64,000 bases of DNA from Psychroflexus longus. Lineage in GTDB: Bacteria; Bacteroidota; Bacteroidia; Flavobacteriales; Flavobacteriaceae. The position numbers were made by a program, and so were the translations under genes. Position 1 is the stretch's first letter. The number at the start of each line of letters is the position of its first letter. Of this stretch, positions 18,736 to 27,160 are shown piece by piece. The notes under the pieces are model-generated. The model saw nothing but the letters and a program-made list of their open reading frames with translations, made no database searches and was not told where the DNA came from. The stretch is from the NCBI RefSeq assembly GCF_020164595.1, contig NZ_JAIQZE010000013.1, forward strand, positions 1-64,000, read 5' to 3'.

Positions 18736-19128
18736 ATGGAAGTTTCATTAACCACTCCTGCCCTACTATTTCCTGCGATTTCGTTATTGCTTCTCGCCTA
18801 TACCAATAGGTTTTTAACCATAGCTGGATTGATCAGAAATTTACATAAGAAATATCAAGATGATCCAGATACCAATGTAAAAGCTCAAATTTCAAATCTA
18901 AAAAAACGGGTGACCCTCATCAAAAACATGCAACTGTTCGGCATCGTTTCGCTATTGCTTTGCGTAGTCAGCATGTTTGCCATTTATGAAACTTGGCAAA
19001 CGGTTGGCAGTATCATTTTTGGAGTTTCTTTGGTTCTGCTGATGATTTCTCTGATCTTGTCCATTATCGAAATCCAAATCAGCGTGAAAGCCCTAAATAT
19101 TCAACTTAAGGATATAGGGAACGATTAA
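18736..19128 (+). CDS. DUF2721 family membrane protein
   Basis: The 130-residue protein has three membrane helices: an N-terminal TPALLFPAISLLLLAYTNRF segment, a soluble basic stretch with IRNLHKKYQDDPD and ISNLKKRV, and two closely spaced C-terminal helices. This matches DUF2721, a small inner-membrane family of unknown function. It is probably co-transcribed with the receptor upstream. Its last four bases overlap the convergent reductase gene. Confidence 0.75.
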   Translation: MEVSLTTPALLFPAISLLLLAYTNRFLTIAGLIRNLHKKYQDDPDTNVKAQISNLKKRVTLIKNMQLFGIVSLLLCVVSMFAIYETWQTVGSIIFGVSLVLLMISLILSIIEIQISVKALNIQLKDIGND

Positions 19129-20168
19129 ATATCGTCGTAATCCACTACTACTTTAGCGGAAGTGGGTTGCGCCTGACAAGTCAGAACCAGACCTTCTTCT
19201 AACTCATCATCAGTAAGAATTTGGTTCTTTCGCATTTCGACAGTTCCTTCTTTAATTTTTGCAACACATGAGCTACAAATTCCACCTTGACAAGAATAAG
19301 GTGCATCAATATCTTCAGCTAAAACAGCATCCAAAATAACTCCATTTTGATCCATGGAAAGTTCAAATTCTTCATCGTCGACTATAACTGTAAGCTTTGT
19401 TTGTCCATCAGTTGCAGCTTCAACCTCGCCTTCTTCCTTGGAAAAGAATAGCTCAAACTTAATTTGATTTTCTTCGACTTCTGCCTCTTTCAAAGTGTTC
19501 TGCACCATCTCTATCATTGGCTCTGGACCACAGAGGTAATATTGAGAAAAGTCGAATCCATCGTATTTATTTTTGATGACGTAATTCACCGTCCCTTTGT
19601 CGATCCTTCCAAATTTGGCATTATCCTCCTGAGTTTCACTATAAATGAATTCAATGAAAAAGCGTTCAGAAAAATCTTTTTGCAAGTCCAATAATTCTTG
19701 AAAATAAATAGTTTGCTCTGGAGATTTATTACCATAAACCAAAACAAATTTTGCTGTTTCAGATTGAGCTAACAAAGTCCTTATCATGGACATAATTGGA
19801 GTAATACCGCTACCAGCAGAAAAGGCACAAAATGTTTTGCCATCCAGTTGTTCTGGCAATAAAAACTTACCCTCGGCAGGATGTACTTCAATCTCATCGC
19901 CTTCTGCTAGAACAGAATTGGCATAATTTGAAAATTTTCCGTCAGGAATTGCTTTTACAACAATCCCCAAATCTTTTCCTTCTTCGGAAGAAATAGAATA
20001 CGAACGTCTCACGTTCTCTCCCTCAATCTTGGTTTCTAAGGTTAAGTATTGACCTGCTTTAAATTTATAGTCTGAAGCATATTCAGAAGGAACATCAAAG
20101 ATGATGTTCACTGCTTTATCGGTTTGTCTGTTGATTTCTTTGATAGAAAGCGTACGAAATTGATCCAT
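19125..20168 (-). CDS. PaaE-type flavin/2Fe-2S oxidoreductase (ferredoxin-NADP reductase family)
   Basis: The 347-residue protein has an FAD-binding beta-barrel (RRSYSISSEEGKD), an NAD(P)H domain (FSAGSGITPIMSMIRTLL, YLCGPEPMIEMV), and a C-terminal plant-type ferredoxin domain. The cluster ligands are Cys293, Cys298, Cys301 (CQGGICSSC) and Cys331. The order matches PaaE/PaaK, the electron-transfer subunit of phenylacetyl-CoA epoxidase. No paaABCD or other phenylacetate genes lie nearby, so it may instead serve another oxygenase or desaturase. It is monocistronic and overlaps the DUF2721 stop by four bases. Confidence 0.85.
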   Translation of the reverse strand: MDQFRTLSIKEINRQTDKAVNIIFDVPSEYASDYKFKAGQYLTLETKIEGENVRRSYSISSEEGKDLGIVVKAIPDGKFSNYANSVLAEGDEIEVHPAEGKFLLPEQLDGKTFCAFSAGSGITPIMSMIRTLLAQSETAKFVLVYGNKSPEQTIYFQELLDLQKDFSERFFIEFIYSETQEDNAKFGRIDKGTVNYVIKNKYDGFDFSQYYLCGPEPMIEMVQNTLKEAEVEENQIKFELFFSKEEGEVEAATDGQTKLTVIVDDEEFELSMDQNGVILDAVLAEDIDAPYSCQGGICSSCVAKIKEGTVEMRKNQILTDDELEEGLVLTCQAQPTSAKVVVDYDDI

Positions 20169-20277
20169 TAATTTTTATTTATGGGATAAAAATACAACCC
20201 TTCAGAAATTAGCCTAATCATTGAACAATATTTTAATGTGCTTTTAAGTTTTTATCCATAAATACACATTTTCAAAT

Positions 20278-20285
20278 TACATTTG
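20278..20285 (+). promoter_or_regulatory. -7 box of the lytic transglycosylase gene
   Basis: TACATTTG matches TAnnTTTG, 21 bases before ATG 20307. Confidence 0.55.
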
Positions 20286-20306
20286 TATACTTAATTTTTT
20301 CAACTT

Positions 20307-21833
20307 ATGACTTTAAATCATCTACGTTTTACTTTACTTTTTCTTAGCTTAGGAACGATTTGTTTTGCGCAGGATTTAAGACCAGATACGAAAAATCGAT
20401 CTTCGCAAAAAGTAGAACTGCATAAGATTGAAGTAGATTCATTGGAGTTGATTTTGGAAGATTACAGACAATCTATGAAATTGGATTCGCTATGGAGAAT
20501 CCAATTGACAGATCAAAGCTATTCCAGACGTTTAGAAAATGTCATCAAAGACAGTCTGGAAAATAAGGCCGTTATCACAGAAATATCCACAGAGCTTTTA
20601 AAAGAACGTTTATCAACTTTAAACGCAAAAACTCCATTCAATATTGAATACAATGAAAGTTTGGAAAGTGTCATCGGTTATTTCTTAAGGAGAGAAAAAC
20701 AAGGAACGGAAAGACTTATAGGATTAAGTAAATTTTACTTTCCCATGTTTGAAGCCACACTGGATAAATATGACGTTCCGCTTGAGATGAAATATTTAGC
20801 TTTAGTAGAATCTGCCTTAAATCCTCAGGCAAAATCCAGAGTTGGCGCCACAGGCTTATGGCAATTTATGTACAGCACAGGAAAAATGTACGATCTTGAT
20901 GTGAGTAGTTATGTGGACGAGCGTATGGATCCCGTGGCTTCAACGGAAGCTGCTGCAAAGTATTTGAAAAGGTTATACCACATGTTCGACGATTGGGATC
21001 TGGCATTGGCGGCTTACAATTCCGGACCAGGAAACGTGTCCAAAGCCATACGCCGAAGCGGAGGAGAAACCAATTACTGGAAACTCAGAAGATATTTACC
21101 ACGAGAAACTGCTGGCTACGTACCTTCCTTTCAAGCCATGCTTTACCTCTATGAATATGCAGACGAACACGGGTTCCAGCCTCAGCGTCCAAAATCAACT
21201 TATTATGGTACCGATACCATTAGAGTAAAGCAGCTCATCACTCTAGACCAGGTGGCCAAGGTTACCCAGACCGATAAAGAATTGCTGGAATTTCTCAACC
21301 CCAGCTATAAATTAGGAATTGTACCTTTTGAAGAAAATAAATCCTATTATTTGCGCCTTCCATATGAAAAATCAGGATTGTTTGTAGCCAATGAAAATGA
21401 GATCTATGGCTTTGCTAAAGAGCGTCTTGCTGAAGCTAAAGAGGCTCTCCCAAAAAATTATAAAGCCGACGATAAGATCAATTATTACGTCAAGTCTGGG
21501 GATTATCTTGGAAGAATTGCAGAAAAATTTGGAGTCGGTGTAAGCCAGATCAAATCCTGGAATAGTTTGAGAGGGAACAACTTGTATATAGGACAAAAGC
21601 TTATCATTTATCCAAGAAATGTAAATGCTATGGTGGAAGCTCAGTCTAAAACTACTCCAGCCAAATCTTCAACTGAAAGCAAAACTGAATTTTACAATGT
21701 CAAACCCGGAGATTCACTTTGGACCATATCCAGAAAATACCCTGGCATCAGTGTTGAAGACTTAAAGTCCATCAACAAACTGAATAACAGTCAATTAAAG
21801 CCGGGAATGAAACTCAAAGTGTCCAAAAGCTAA
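20307..21833 (+). CDS. Membrane-bound lytic murein transglycosylase D-like (SLT + 2 LysM)
   Basis: The enzyme cleaves the MurNAc-GlcNAc bond of peptidoglycan with formation of 1,6-anhydro ends. The 508-residue product has a signal peptide ending in CFA-Q, a coiled N-terminal region, an SLT domain at about 145-265 with catalytic Glu168 in ALVESALNPQA, and the GATGLWQFM and AAYNSGPGNV motifs. Two LysM repeats follow at about 390-433 and 462-507, typical of MltD. Its stop overlaps the stop of the convergent 21830-25234 gene by four bases, so there is no room for a separate terminator between them. Confidence 0.9.
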   Translation: MTLNHLRFTLLFLSLGTICFAQDLRPDTKNRSSQKVELHKIEVDSLELILEDYRQSMKLDSLWRIQLTDQSYSRRLENVIKDSLENKAVITEISTELLKERLSTLNAKTPFNIEYNESLESVIGYFLRREKQGTERLIGLSKFYFPMFEATLDKYDVPLEMKYLALVESALNPQAKSRVGATGLWQFMYSTGKMYDLDVSSYVDERMDPVASTEAAAKYLKRLYHMFDDWDLALAAYNSGPGNVSKAIRRSGGETNYWKLRRYLPRETAGYVPSFQAMLYLYEYADEHGFQPQRPKSTYYGTDTIRVKQLITLDQVAKVTQTDKELLEFLNPSYKLGIVPFEENKSYYLRLPYEKSGLFVANENEIYGFAKERLAEAKEALPKNYKADDKINYYVKSGDYLGRIAEKFGVGVSQIKSWNSLRGNNLYIGQKLIIYPRNVNAMVEAQSKTTPAKSSTESKTEFYNVKPGDSLWTISRKYPGISVEDLKSINKLNNSQLKPGMKLKVSKS

Positions 21834-24800
21834 AAGAACGCTCTTAATTGAACACTTCCCGTGTGTATTGCACTTACATTTTCACTTTTTCTGCCGAAAT
21901 AGGTCAAGTTAAGATCTAAAAAATCTGTGATTTTCTTTTGGAGAAACAACGACCAAGTAAAGTTATCATTGGGCAATAAGCCTTCCAGCAATTGGTAAGC
22001 CACCGGAGAAAATGTACTCCCTTCAAATTTATTTTGAATGTAATTCATCTCTCCGTTAATGCTATATTTTTGAGCATTATTTAAGGTAAACGATAAGCCA
22101 AAGGTTTGCTGATTCAAAAATTCCTGCTCTCCTACCTGGTTTTCCTTGGAAGCTAATTCATAGAATACATCAAAACGTTTGTCACCAAGCAAATAAGACA
22201 ATTTAGGATTTAAAGAAAAACCCTCAATTTCAAAATTTCTATTCTGAAATCGATCCGAAAAACTCTCGGAAGAATTAAGGTCCTGAGTTAATGTCAACAA
22301 CCAACTCTCCTGAAACTTATGAATAAACTTGAGCTCATGCAAAAGATTTGAGCTTTCCTGAAGCCCTAAAAGACTGAAGTTTTTAGTTGTATTCTGTGTG
22401 AAATTATAAGACGTTGTAAATTTTTGAAGACTACGATTAAAAAATAGAATATTTCTAAACGTCGTATTTTCTCCCAAAATATTTTCACCACTTCCTCCAA
22501 AGGGATTTAGACTCAATGAATTCCCATCTTTACGAAATTTCTTATCCAGCAATAGTGAAGTTTGATTGTAAAACTTAGAAGCTATTTTTTTCCAGCCTTG
22601 TTTATTCTGCCAGGTTTGAAAATTTAAAGTGAGTTGTTGGCTAAATCGAGTTTGATTGGTTCTCACAAAAATTTGATTGGGTAGTAATATCCTCACAAAT
22701 CTCCCTTCATCCTGAAACTGAGCAATTTCAAATTCATTCAACTCTTGGACTCCATTACCATTATAATCTATCCAGGTGTACTGTCCTTGACCCGGCTCAA
22801 CTTCGAGATAGGTGAATTCCTGCTGTGCAATACTTCCACTATTGGTTTCATATGAAGTGTTTAGATTAACCAGCCTATCCCACAAGTTTTGAGAATAGTT
22901 GACTCTGGAGTTCAAACTTTGCTCATCTGCCCGGTCCTGCTCATTAAATTTCAGGTTCCTGAGATTAGCAAATACTCTGAGTTTGGTCGCTTGCGTATTG
23001 ACCAATTGAGACCTCACAAAGTAATTATCGGACGAGTTGACGCGTTGCAGATTGTTATTTCTTAAACTATCATTTTCTCGATACCTGTAACCCAATTCTG
23101 CATAAACATTTGTAGAATCTCCCACCCCGGAGAACACTTCATAACTAGCAAAGCGCTGAGTATTGGGGGTGAATTCTTCATTGTCTACTCTCGATTCCTG
23201 ATTATCCTCCAAATTGTAACGCAAACCCGACCAAAATTTTCTAAAATCATAAATTCCAGAGACACTTGCCCTCACAAATTTAGAATTCAGAAATGAAGAT
23301 TCACTATCCATATAACTGGCGTTCGCATCTATTCTGAATTTGCTTTGAACTTGCCTGGCGCTTATAGAGTGTTTTTCGCCAAGAAAATCTTTTGAATATT
23401 CCAAACGCTGAAAGCGGTACTGAGTATTGCTTTCCAAATTATTTCTGAAATCAAAGCCAGTATCGACAAAGATTTGATCTCCAGTTGGATTAAAAAGATT
23501 CCAATCTCTGGTAAATTCAACATTGTACAATCGTTCAATACTCTTATAAGTTTCTTCTATAAAATTCAAATTTCCAAAAACATCCAGCTTTTTATCTGCA
23601 CCCTGTTGATATAGAGTCTGATTAATAGATAATTGAGTTGCCAGGCCACGATTATCTCCCTGGTCTCTATCAGAAAATAAATTTTCATCATTATTACTAG
23701 CTGCGACTTCAAACTGAACCGTTGTTTTTTCTGAAGGAGAATAGACGCCATTGAGCATAGCAATTTGGAGTTTGGTAGGAGCAAAAAGCTTGACGACAGG
23801 TTCAAAATTACCCTGTGGAATACCATCGATTGGTGAGACATATTCATAAATATTAGCAATAGCATCTCGACTTGATAATATATAATTCCCTTGATTGGTG
23901 CCCAGATTGGTAAACCGAACGTTGAACAATTCAGCTTCGGGATCGTTGGAAAACACGAACACTTCCCTGCCATCACGAAGTTCTTTTTCGTATAAAATTC
24001 TGTTTTCAGAATATTCAGCAGGAACTGCGCTCAGCGCAAACATTTGGTCTTGATTATCGCCAGCGTCCTCTAAAGCATTCACTTGCTCATCTGTAAGACT
24101 TTGTTGTAAAGGCTGATTTTTGAGGTCATTTTCATTGTAAAGAAATCCATTCAGTTGAAGTGCTTCAGACCTAAATCGAGATCCTGTTGTGGCAACGATT
24201 CTTGAAAAGTTTCTGTCGGAGACCTGATATTCAACAACAATTCGCATTTCAGAAGTAATAGGAAAAGTAGAATTAAAGATTAGTTCGCCAGCATTATAGT
24301 CTATGAGATAGTCTTCGTTTTCTCCCCGGGTTAATAGCCTTCCATTGACATAGACATCTTCACTTCCAGAGATGATCAAGACAAAAAGTTCACCATTTTG
24401 TCCCACCAGTTTATAAGGTCCTTGATTTCCCTCCTGAGCAGTCAGCTCACTCCGTGTAAAAACCCCTCTCACTAATGCGCCAGCGGAGTAAACTTCGGTT
24501 TGGCGCTTTTCATTACCTACATCTGCAGAGAGCAAAAGTCCTTGCACCCGCTTGGTGTAGGAAGCAAAAAAAGATTCGTTTTCTATCAAGTCAATATCAC
24601 CAGCACGTATTCTCCACTTCTCAGCTTCCAATTCAATAAAAATCTGGTCAAATTCATCTAGTTGTTGGGTATATCCTCCCGACTGAGTTGGTGCATTGTC
24701 GTCCTGAATGGAAGCCTTCAAAGACACATTTTCAGAAATTTTTCCGGAGATCTGCAAATCAAGTTCAGATCTTACCACTGCATTTTGATTATTTCCAACA

Positions 24801-25234
24801 CTTATTGCTCTTGAGATGCTTCCGCTGGTATTAAGTCCGGCAAATGGGACAAAACTGCTAGGCTGTCGCTGTTGCTGTAATTCATACAAATTATCAACAG
24901 GGTTTCCTGTATCAATAATCAGGCTTTCGTCCAGGCCTTTGTAAGTTTTGGTTAGAGATTCGGGATACTTTAAATAAGTAACTATCAAACTATCATAGTT
25001 TGATTTTAATTCTGAAGAAGGAAACAGCTGAGCCTTGGGAAAATCAATCCTAAAAAAGGTGGATTCAATGTCTAAACTATCGGTGGTTTGTAATCTGAAT
25101 TGAAATGGAGCAATACTTACCTCTTCGAGTTGAATGGTATCTTGGACACTTACAGTTTTGGTGACTAAGCCAGACTGACCAAAAATTGAGCTGATGCCGC
25201 AACACAAAAAGACAAGTAAGAGATAATGCCTCAT
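21830..25234 (-). CDS. Large outer-membrane/secreted beta-rich protein, conserved in Bacteroidota, unknown function
   Basis: The 1134-residue product has a signal peptide (MRHYLLLVFLCCGISSIFG). An N-terminal region of about 130 residues is followed by repeated beta strands. The segment SGSEDVYVNGRLLTRGENED then DYNAGELIFN (about residues 290-325) matches a motif also seen in SprA-like gliding/secretion proteins. The C-terminal half is a run of amphipathic strands rich in Gln, Asn and Phe, ending in QLRAFF, compatible with a large barrel. At 1134 residues it is much shorter than SprA (over 2000). An unusual peptide-plus-terminator unit lies just upstream (25310-25417). Function unknown. Confidence 0.6.
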   Translation of the reverse strand: MRHYLLLVFLCCGISSIFGQSGLVTKTVSVQDTIQLEEVSIAPFQFRLQTTDSLDIESTFFRIDFPKAQLFPSSELKSNYDSLIVTYLKYPESLTKTYKGLDESLIIDTGNPVDNLYELQQQRQPSSFVPFAGLNTSGSISRAISVGNNQNAVVRSELDLQISGKISENVSLKASIQDDNAPTQSGGYTQQLDEFDQIFIELEAEKWRIRAGDIDLIENESFFASYTKRVQGLLLSADVGNEKRQTEVYSAGALVRGVFTRSELTAQEGNQGPYKLVGQNGELFVLIISGSEDVYVNGRLLTRGENEDYLIDYNAGELIFNSTFPITSEMRIVVEYQVSDRNFSRIVATTGSRFRSEALQLNGFLYNENDLKNQPLQQSLTDEQVNALEDAGDNQDQMFALSAVPAEYSENRILYEKELRDGREVFVFSNDPEAELFNVRFTNLGTNQGNYILSSRDAIANIYEYVSPIDGIPQGNFEPVVKLFAPTKLQIAMLNGVYSPSEKTTVQFEVAASNNDENLFSDRDQGDNRGLATQLSINQTLYQQGADKKLDVFGNLNFIEETYKSIERLYNVEFTRDWNLFNPTGDQIFVDTGFDFRNNLESNTQYRFQRLEYSKDFLGEKHSISARQVQSKFRIDANASYMDSESSFLNSKFVRASVSGIYDFRKFWSGLRYNLEDNQESRVDNEEFTPNTQRFASYEVFSGVGDSTNVYAELGYRYRENDSLRNNNLQRVNSSDNYFVRSQLVNTQATKLRVFANLRNLKFNEQDRADEQSLNSRVNYSQNLWDRLVNLNTSYETNSGSIAQQEFTYLEVEPGQGQYTWIDYNGNGVQELNEFEIAQFQDEGRFVRILLPNQIFVRTNQTRFSQQLTLNFQTWQNKQGWKKIASKFYNQTSLLLDKKFRKDGNSLSLNPFGGSGENILGENTTFRNILFFNRSLQKFTTSYNFTQNTTKNFSLLGLQESSNLLHELKFIHKFQESWLLTLTQDLNSSESFSDRFQNRNFEIEGFSLNPKLSYLLGDKRFDVFYELASKENQVGEQEFLNQQTFGLSFTLNNAQKYSINGEMNYIQNKFEGSTFSPVAYQLLEGLLPNDNFTWSLFLQKKITDFLDLNLTYFGRKSENVSAIHTGSVQLRAFF

Positions 25235-25318
25235 GTGTGTAAAACTAAAGCTTTACTAAAATATTTTAATCACTTACAAAAAAGTAATTGAGGAAATCAG
25301 GAAAGTTTATAAAAACAC

Positions 25319-25346
25319 AAAGCCTCGGTTATGAATCCGAGGCTTT
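25319..25346 (-). terminator. Intrinsic terminator of the short unit
   Basis: AAAGCCTCGG and CCGAGGCTTT form ten perfect pairs around an eight-base loop. The U-rich tract GTGTTTTT follows on the minus strand, so the terminator is directional. In the minus sense the left arm encodes the last codons of the peptide and the loop holds its stop. Confidence 0.8.
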
Positions 25347-25379
25347 GCTAATTAACCAATCTATTATGAAAAACTTCAT
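25329..25379 (-). CDS. 16-residue peptide ORF overlapping the terminator
   Basis: ATG at 25379 opens a 16-codon frame, MKFFIIDWLISKASDS, with TAA at 25329-25331 inside the terminator loop. The last codons (Lys-Ala-Ser-Asp-Ser) form the 5' arm of the stem. A ribosome reaching the stop would cover that arm and prevent the hairpin. ATG lies seven bases after the -7 box, so the message would be nearly leaderless. Expression is not proven; the geometry is that of a leader peptide. Confidence 0.4.
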   Translation of the reverse strand: MKFFIIDWLISKASDS

Positions 25380-25386
25380 CCTGATA

Positions 25387-25417
25387 CAAATATAGAAGAT
25401 TTGTTTACTTTTCAAAA
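25387..25417 (-). promoter_or_regulatory. Near-consensus -33/-7 promoter
   Basis: On the minus strand TTTTG (25413-25417) is followed after 18 bases by TATATTTG (25387-25394), matching the Bacteroidota TTTG/TAnnTTTG promoter with good spacing. It lies between the stop of the Atl-like gene and the short terminated unit. Confidence 0.7.
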
Positions 25418-25451
25418 CAATTAATAAGCTAAAGATTTATTAAATTTAAAA

Positions 25452-25793
25452 TTAATTTTCAAAGCTCTCGTTAACAGGGGGTTGCCAATAAATATTTTTA
25501 AAGTTTTTTATTTTATCATTTTCAATTTCCACACCCTCTTCTTCCAATAGCCGTTGCATCGTATTCTGCCCAGGAAAATGATGTTTACCTGTTAACATTC
25601 CATTTCTATTCACCACACGATGCGCTGGCAAATCCCGATCCAGCTTCACACAGGCATTCATGGCATATCCAACAGTTCTGGCACTTTTTGCAGCACCAAT
25701 AGATTTTGCAATTGCTCCGTAGCTGGTCACTTTACCCTCTGGAATTTGTGCAACAACTTCGTAAACCCTTTCAAAAAAATCTGAATTAGCCAT
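25452..25793 (-). CDS. Alkyltransferase-like (Atl) protein, MGMT family without the catalytic Cys
   Basis: The 113-residue product matches the DNA-binding domain of O6-alkylguanine-DNA alkyltransferase, including GKVTSYGAIAK and the arginine finger in SARTVGYAM. The acceptor motif PCHRV reads PAHRV here (Ala57), so it cannot accept alkyl groups. Atl proteins bind O6-alkylguanine lesions and hand them to nucleotide excision repair. It is the third gene of a trmB-lysE-atl operon with three-base gaps, and is about as long as other Atl proteins. Confidence 0.88.
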   Translation of the reverse strand: MANSDFFERVYEVVAQIPEGKVTSYGAIAKSIGAAKSARTVGYAMNACVKLDRDLPAHRVVNRNGMLTGKHHFPGQNTMQRLLEEEGVEIENDKIKNFKNIYWQPPVNESFEN

Positions 25794-25796
25794 GAT

Positions 25797-26420
25797 TTAC
25801 ATATTATATAATCTAGCAATAGTAATGATAATAAGAACCAGCATCAAAGCCGCCATAAAATAATTGGAGTATTTCTTAAACAACTCCGTCTTTCCATCGA
25901 TTTTCATAATGAAAATGATGTAAAGGTATAATGTTGTAAAAGTGCCCAGAGCTGCACTCAAGGCAAAAAAAACATCATTATAAATCGTAAAAGTGATTTT
26001 GAAATTGTTAGTCAACAGAGTTCCAATAAGGACAAAATAAGGTATTGGAAAAATATTGAGTCCTGAAACTAAAATACCCGTGAAAAAACTTTTAGTTCCG
26101 GTTCGCTTCTTAATTGTACGTTGAGTCTTTTTGCGATTGGCAGACAATAAAAAGTAGAGAAACATCAAGATCAGGATGGCAACTCCTGCTTTGAGAAACA
26201 TACTCTTGACGTAAGGGTTTGAAAAAATATATTTTGAAATTAAAACAGCAAGTAGCGCCTGAAAGAAAACAACTAAAGAAGCGCCAAAAGCCATAAAAGT
26301 ACCATTGCGCTTTCCTTTTTCAAGGCAGGTTTTTGCTACACTCATATTAACAAGTCCCGGAGGCACCACCCCAACAAAAGCCGCTAAAAAGGTATAGATG
26401 TAAATCTGTAAGTCCTCCAA
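25797..26420 (-). CDS. LysE family translocator
   Basis: The 207-residue protein has six membrane helices. Near the N-terminus it has VGVVPPGLVNMSVAKTCLEKG, corresponding to the conserved proline-rich PGP segment of LysE/RhtB exporters. A basic cytoplasmic loop (NRKKTQRTIKKRTG) separates the two halves. LysE proteins export amino acids; the substrate here cannot be told. It is the middle gene of the trmB-lysE-atl operon with three bases between genes. Confidence 0.75.
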   Translation of the reverse strand: MEDLQIYIYTFLAAFVGVVPPGLVNMSVAKTCLEKGKRNGTFMAFGASLVVFFQALLAVLISKYIFSNPYVKSMFLKAGVAILILMFLYFLLSANRKKTQRTIKKRTGTKSFFTGILVSGLNIFPIPYFVLIGTLLTNNFKITFTIYNDVFFALSAALGTFTTLYLYIIFIMKIDGKTELFKKYSNYFMAALMLVLIIITIARLYNM

Positions 26421-26423
26421 ATC

Positions 26424-27101
26424 TTAGTCCTTGAGTCTAAATTTTAAATAGGTGATAGATTTCTTTTTGTCCAAATATTGCTGTTCATAGAAAGTTTGAA
26501 TACCAACTACTTCTTCCGGCGCTTCATGGTTAACGTAAACATCGTGATGCGCATAAATAATGTCGTGACCCAAACCTTCTAAAATGCCCAGAGTGTAACC
26601 ATGCATAAATTCGCTGTCCGTTTTTAGATGAATAAGGCCTTCTTTGGTTAATATTTTTTTGTATTTATTCAAAAAATCAGGATTGGTCATTCTGTGTTTG
26701 GTGCGTTTCCACTTGATTTGAGGATCTGGGAAAGTGATCCAAATTTCGTCCACTTCACCTTCTGCAAAGACCTGGTCGACTAGTTCAATTTGGGTTCGCA
26801 GAAATCCTACGTTTGACATGTCTTCTTCAATTGCTGTTTTGGCCCCTCTCCAGAAACGCGCTCCTTTGATGTCTATTCCCAGAAAATTACAGTTTGGGTT
26901 TCGCTTGGCCAAACCAACCGTATACTCTCCTTTACCACATCCTAATTCTAAAACCAGAGGGTTGTTATTCTTGAAAAACTCTGTTTTCCACTTTCCTTTA
27001 TATTCGTATAGTTCATCAACTATTTCAGATCGTGTAGGTTGTACTACATTTTCAAAAACCTCGTTCTCTTTAAATCGTTTAAGCTTGTTTTTACTCCCCA
27101 C
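26424..27101 (-). CDS. trmB: tRNA (guanine-N7-)-methyltransferase
   Basis: TrmB uses S-adenosylmethionine to form m7G46 in the variable loop of tRNAs. The 225-residue product shows motif I LELGCGKGEYTVGLA, the following FLGIDIKGARFWRGAK, and the family signature ITFPDPQIKWKRTKHRM with the tRNA-contacting RTKHR. The start is GTG (27099-27101); no in-frame ATG is available before the conserved region. It is first in the trmB-lysE-atl operon and diverges from the glycosyltransferase with 59 bases between them. Confidence 0.93.
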   Translation of the reverse strand: MGSKNKLKRFKENEVFENVVQPTRSEIVDELYEYKGKWKTEFFKNNNPLVLELGCGKGEYTVGLAKRNPNCNFLGIDIKGARFWRGAKTAIEEDMSNVGFLRTQIELVDQVFAEGEVDEIWITFPDPQIKWKRTKHRMTNPDFLNKYKKILTKEGLIHLKTDSEFMHGYTLGILEGLGHDIIYAHHDVYVNHEAPEEVVGIQTFYEQQYLDKKKSITYLKFRLKD

Positions 27102-27160
27102 TTTTGCTGAAATTTTTGTGTAAAATTAACTAAATTTACCAATACTCAAAACCTTCTATT

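Larger units (their letters stand above)
25308..25381 (-). ncRNA. Short autonomous transcription unit (about 70 nt) ending in an intrinsic terminator
   Basis: On the minus strand a promoter (25387-25417) is followed about 40 bases later by a ten-pair terminator stem (25319-25346) and a GTGTTTTT tract. Any transcript would be about 70 nt. It could be a small RNA, a leader attenuator for the gene at 21830-25234, or the mRNA of the 16-residue peptide inside it. No family was identified; comparison with Rfam models such as Flavo-1 would be informative. Confidence 0.5.

Noticed and set aside
19125-20168. Phenylacetate pathway gene
   Set aside because: Only the reductase-type subunit is present; no paaABCD genes nearby, so a phenylacetate role is not claimed.
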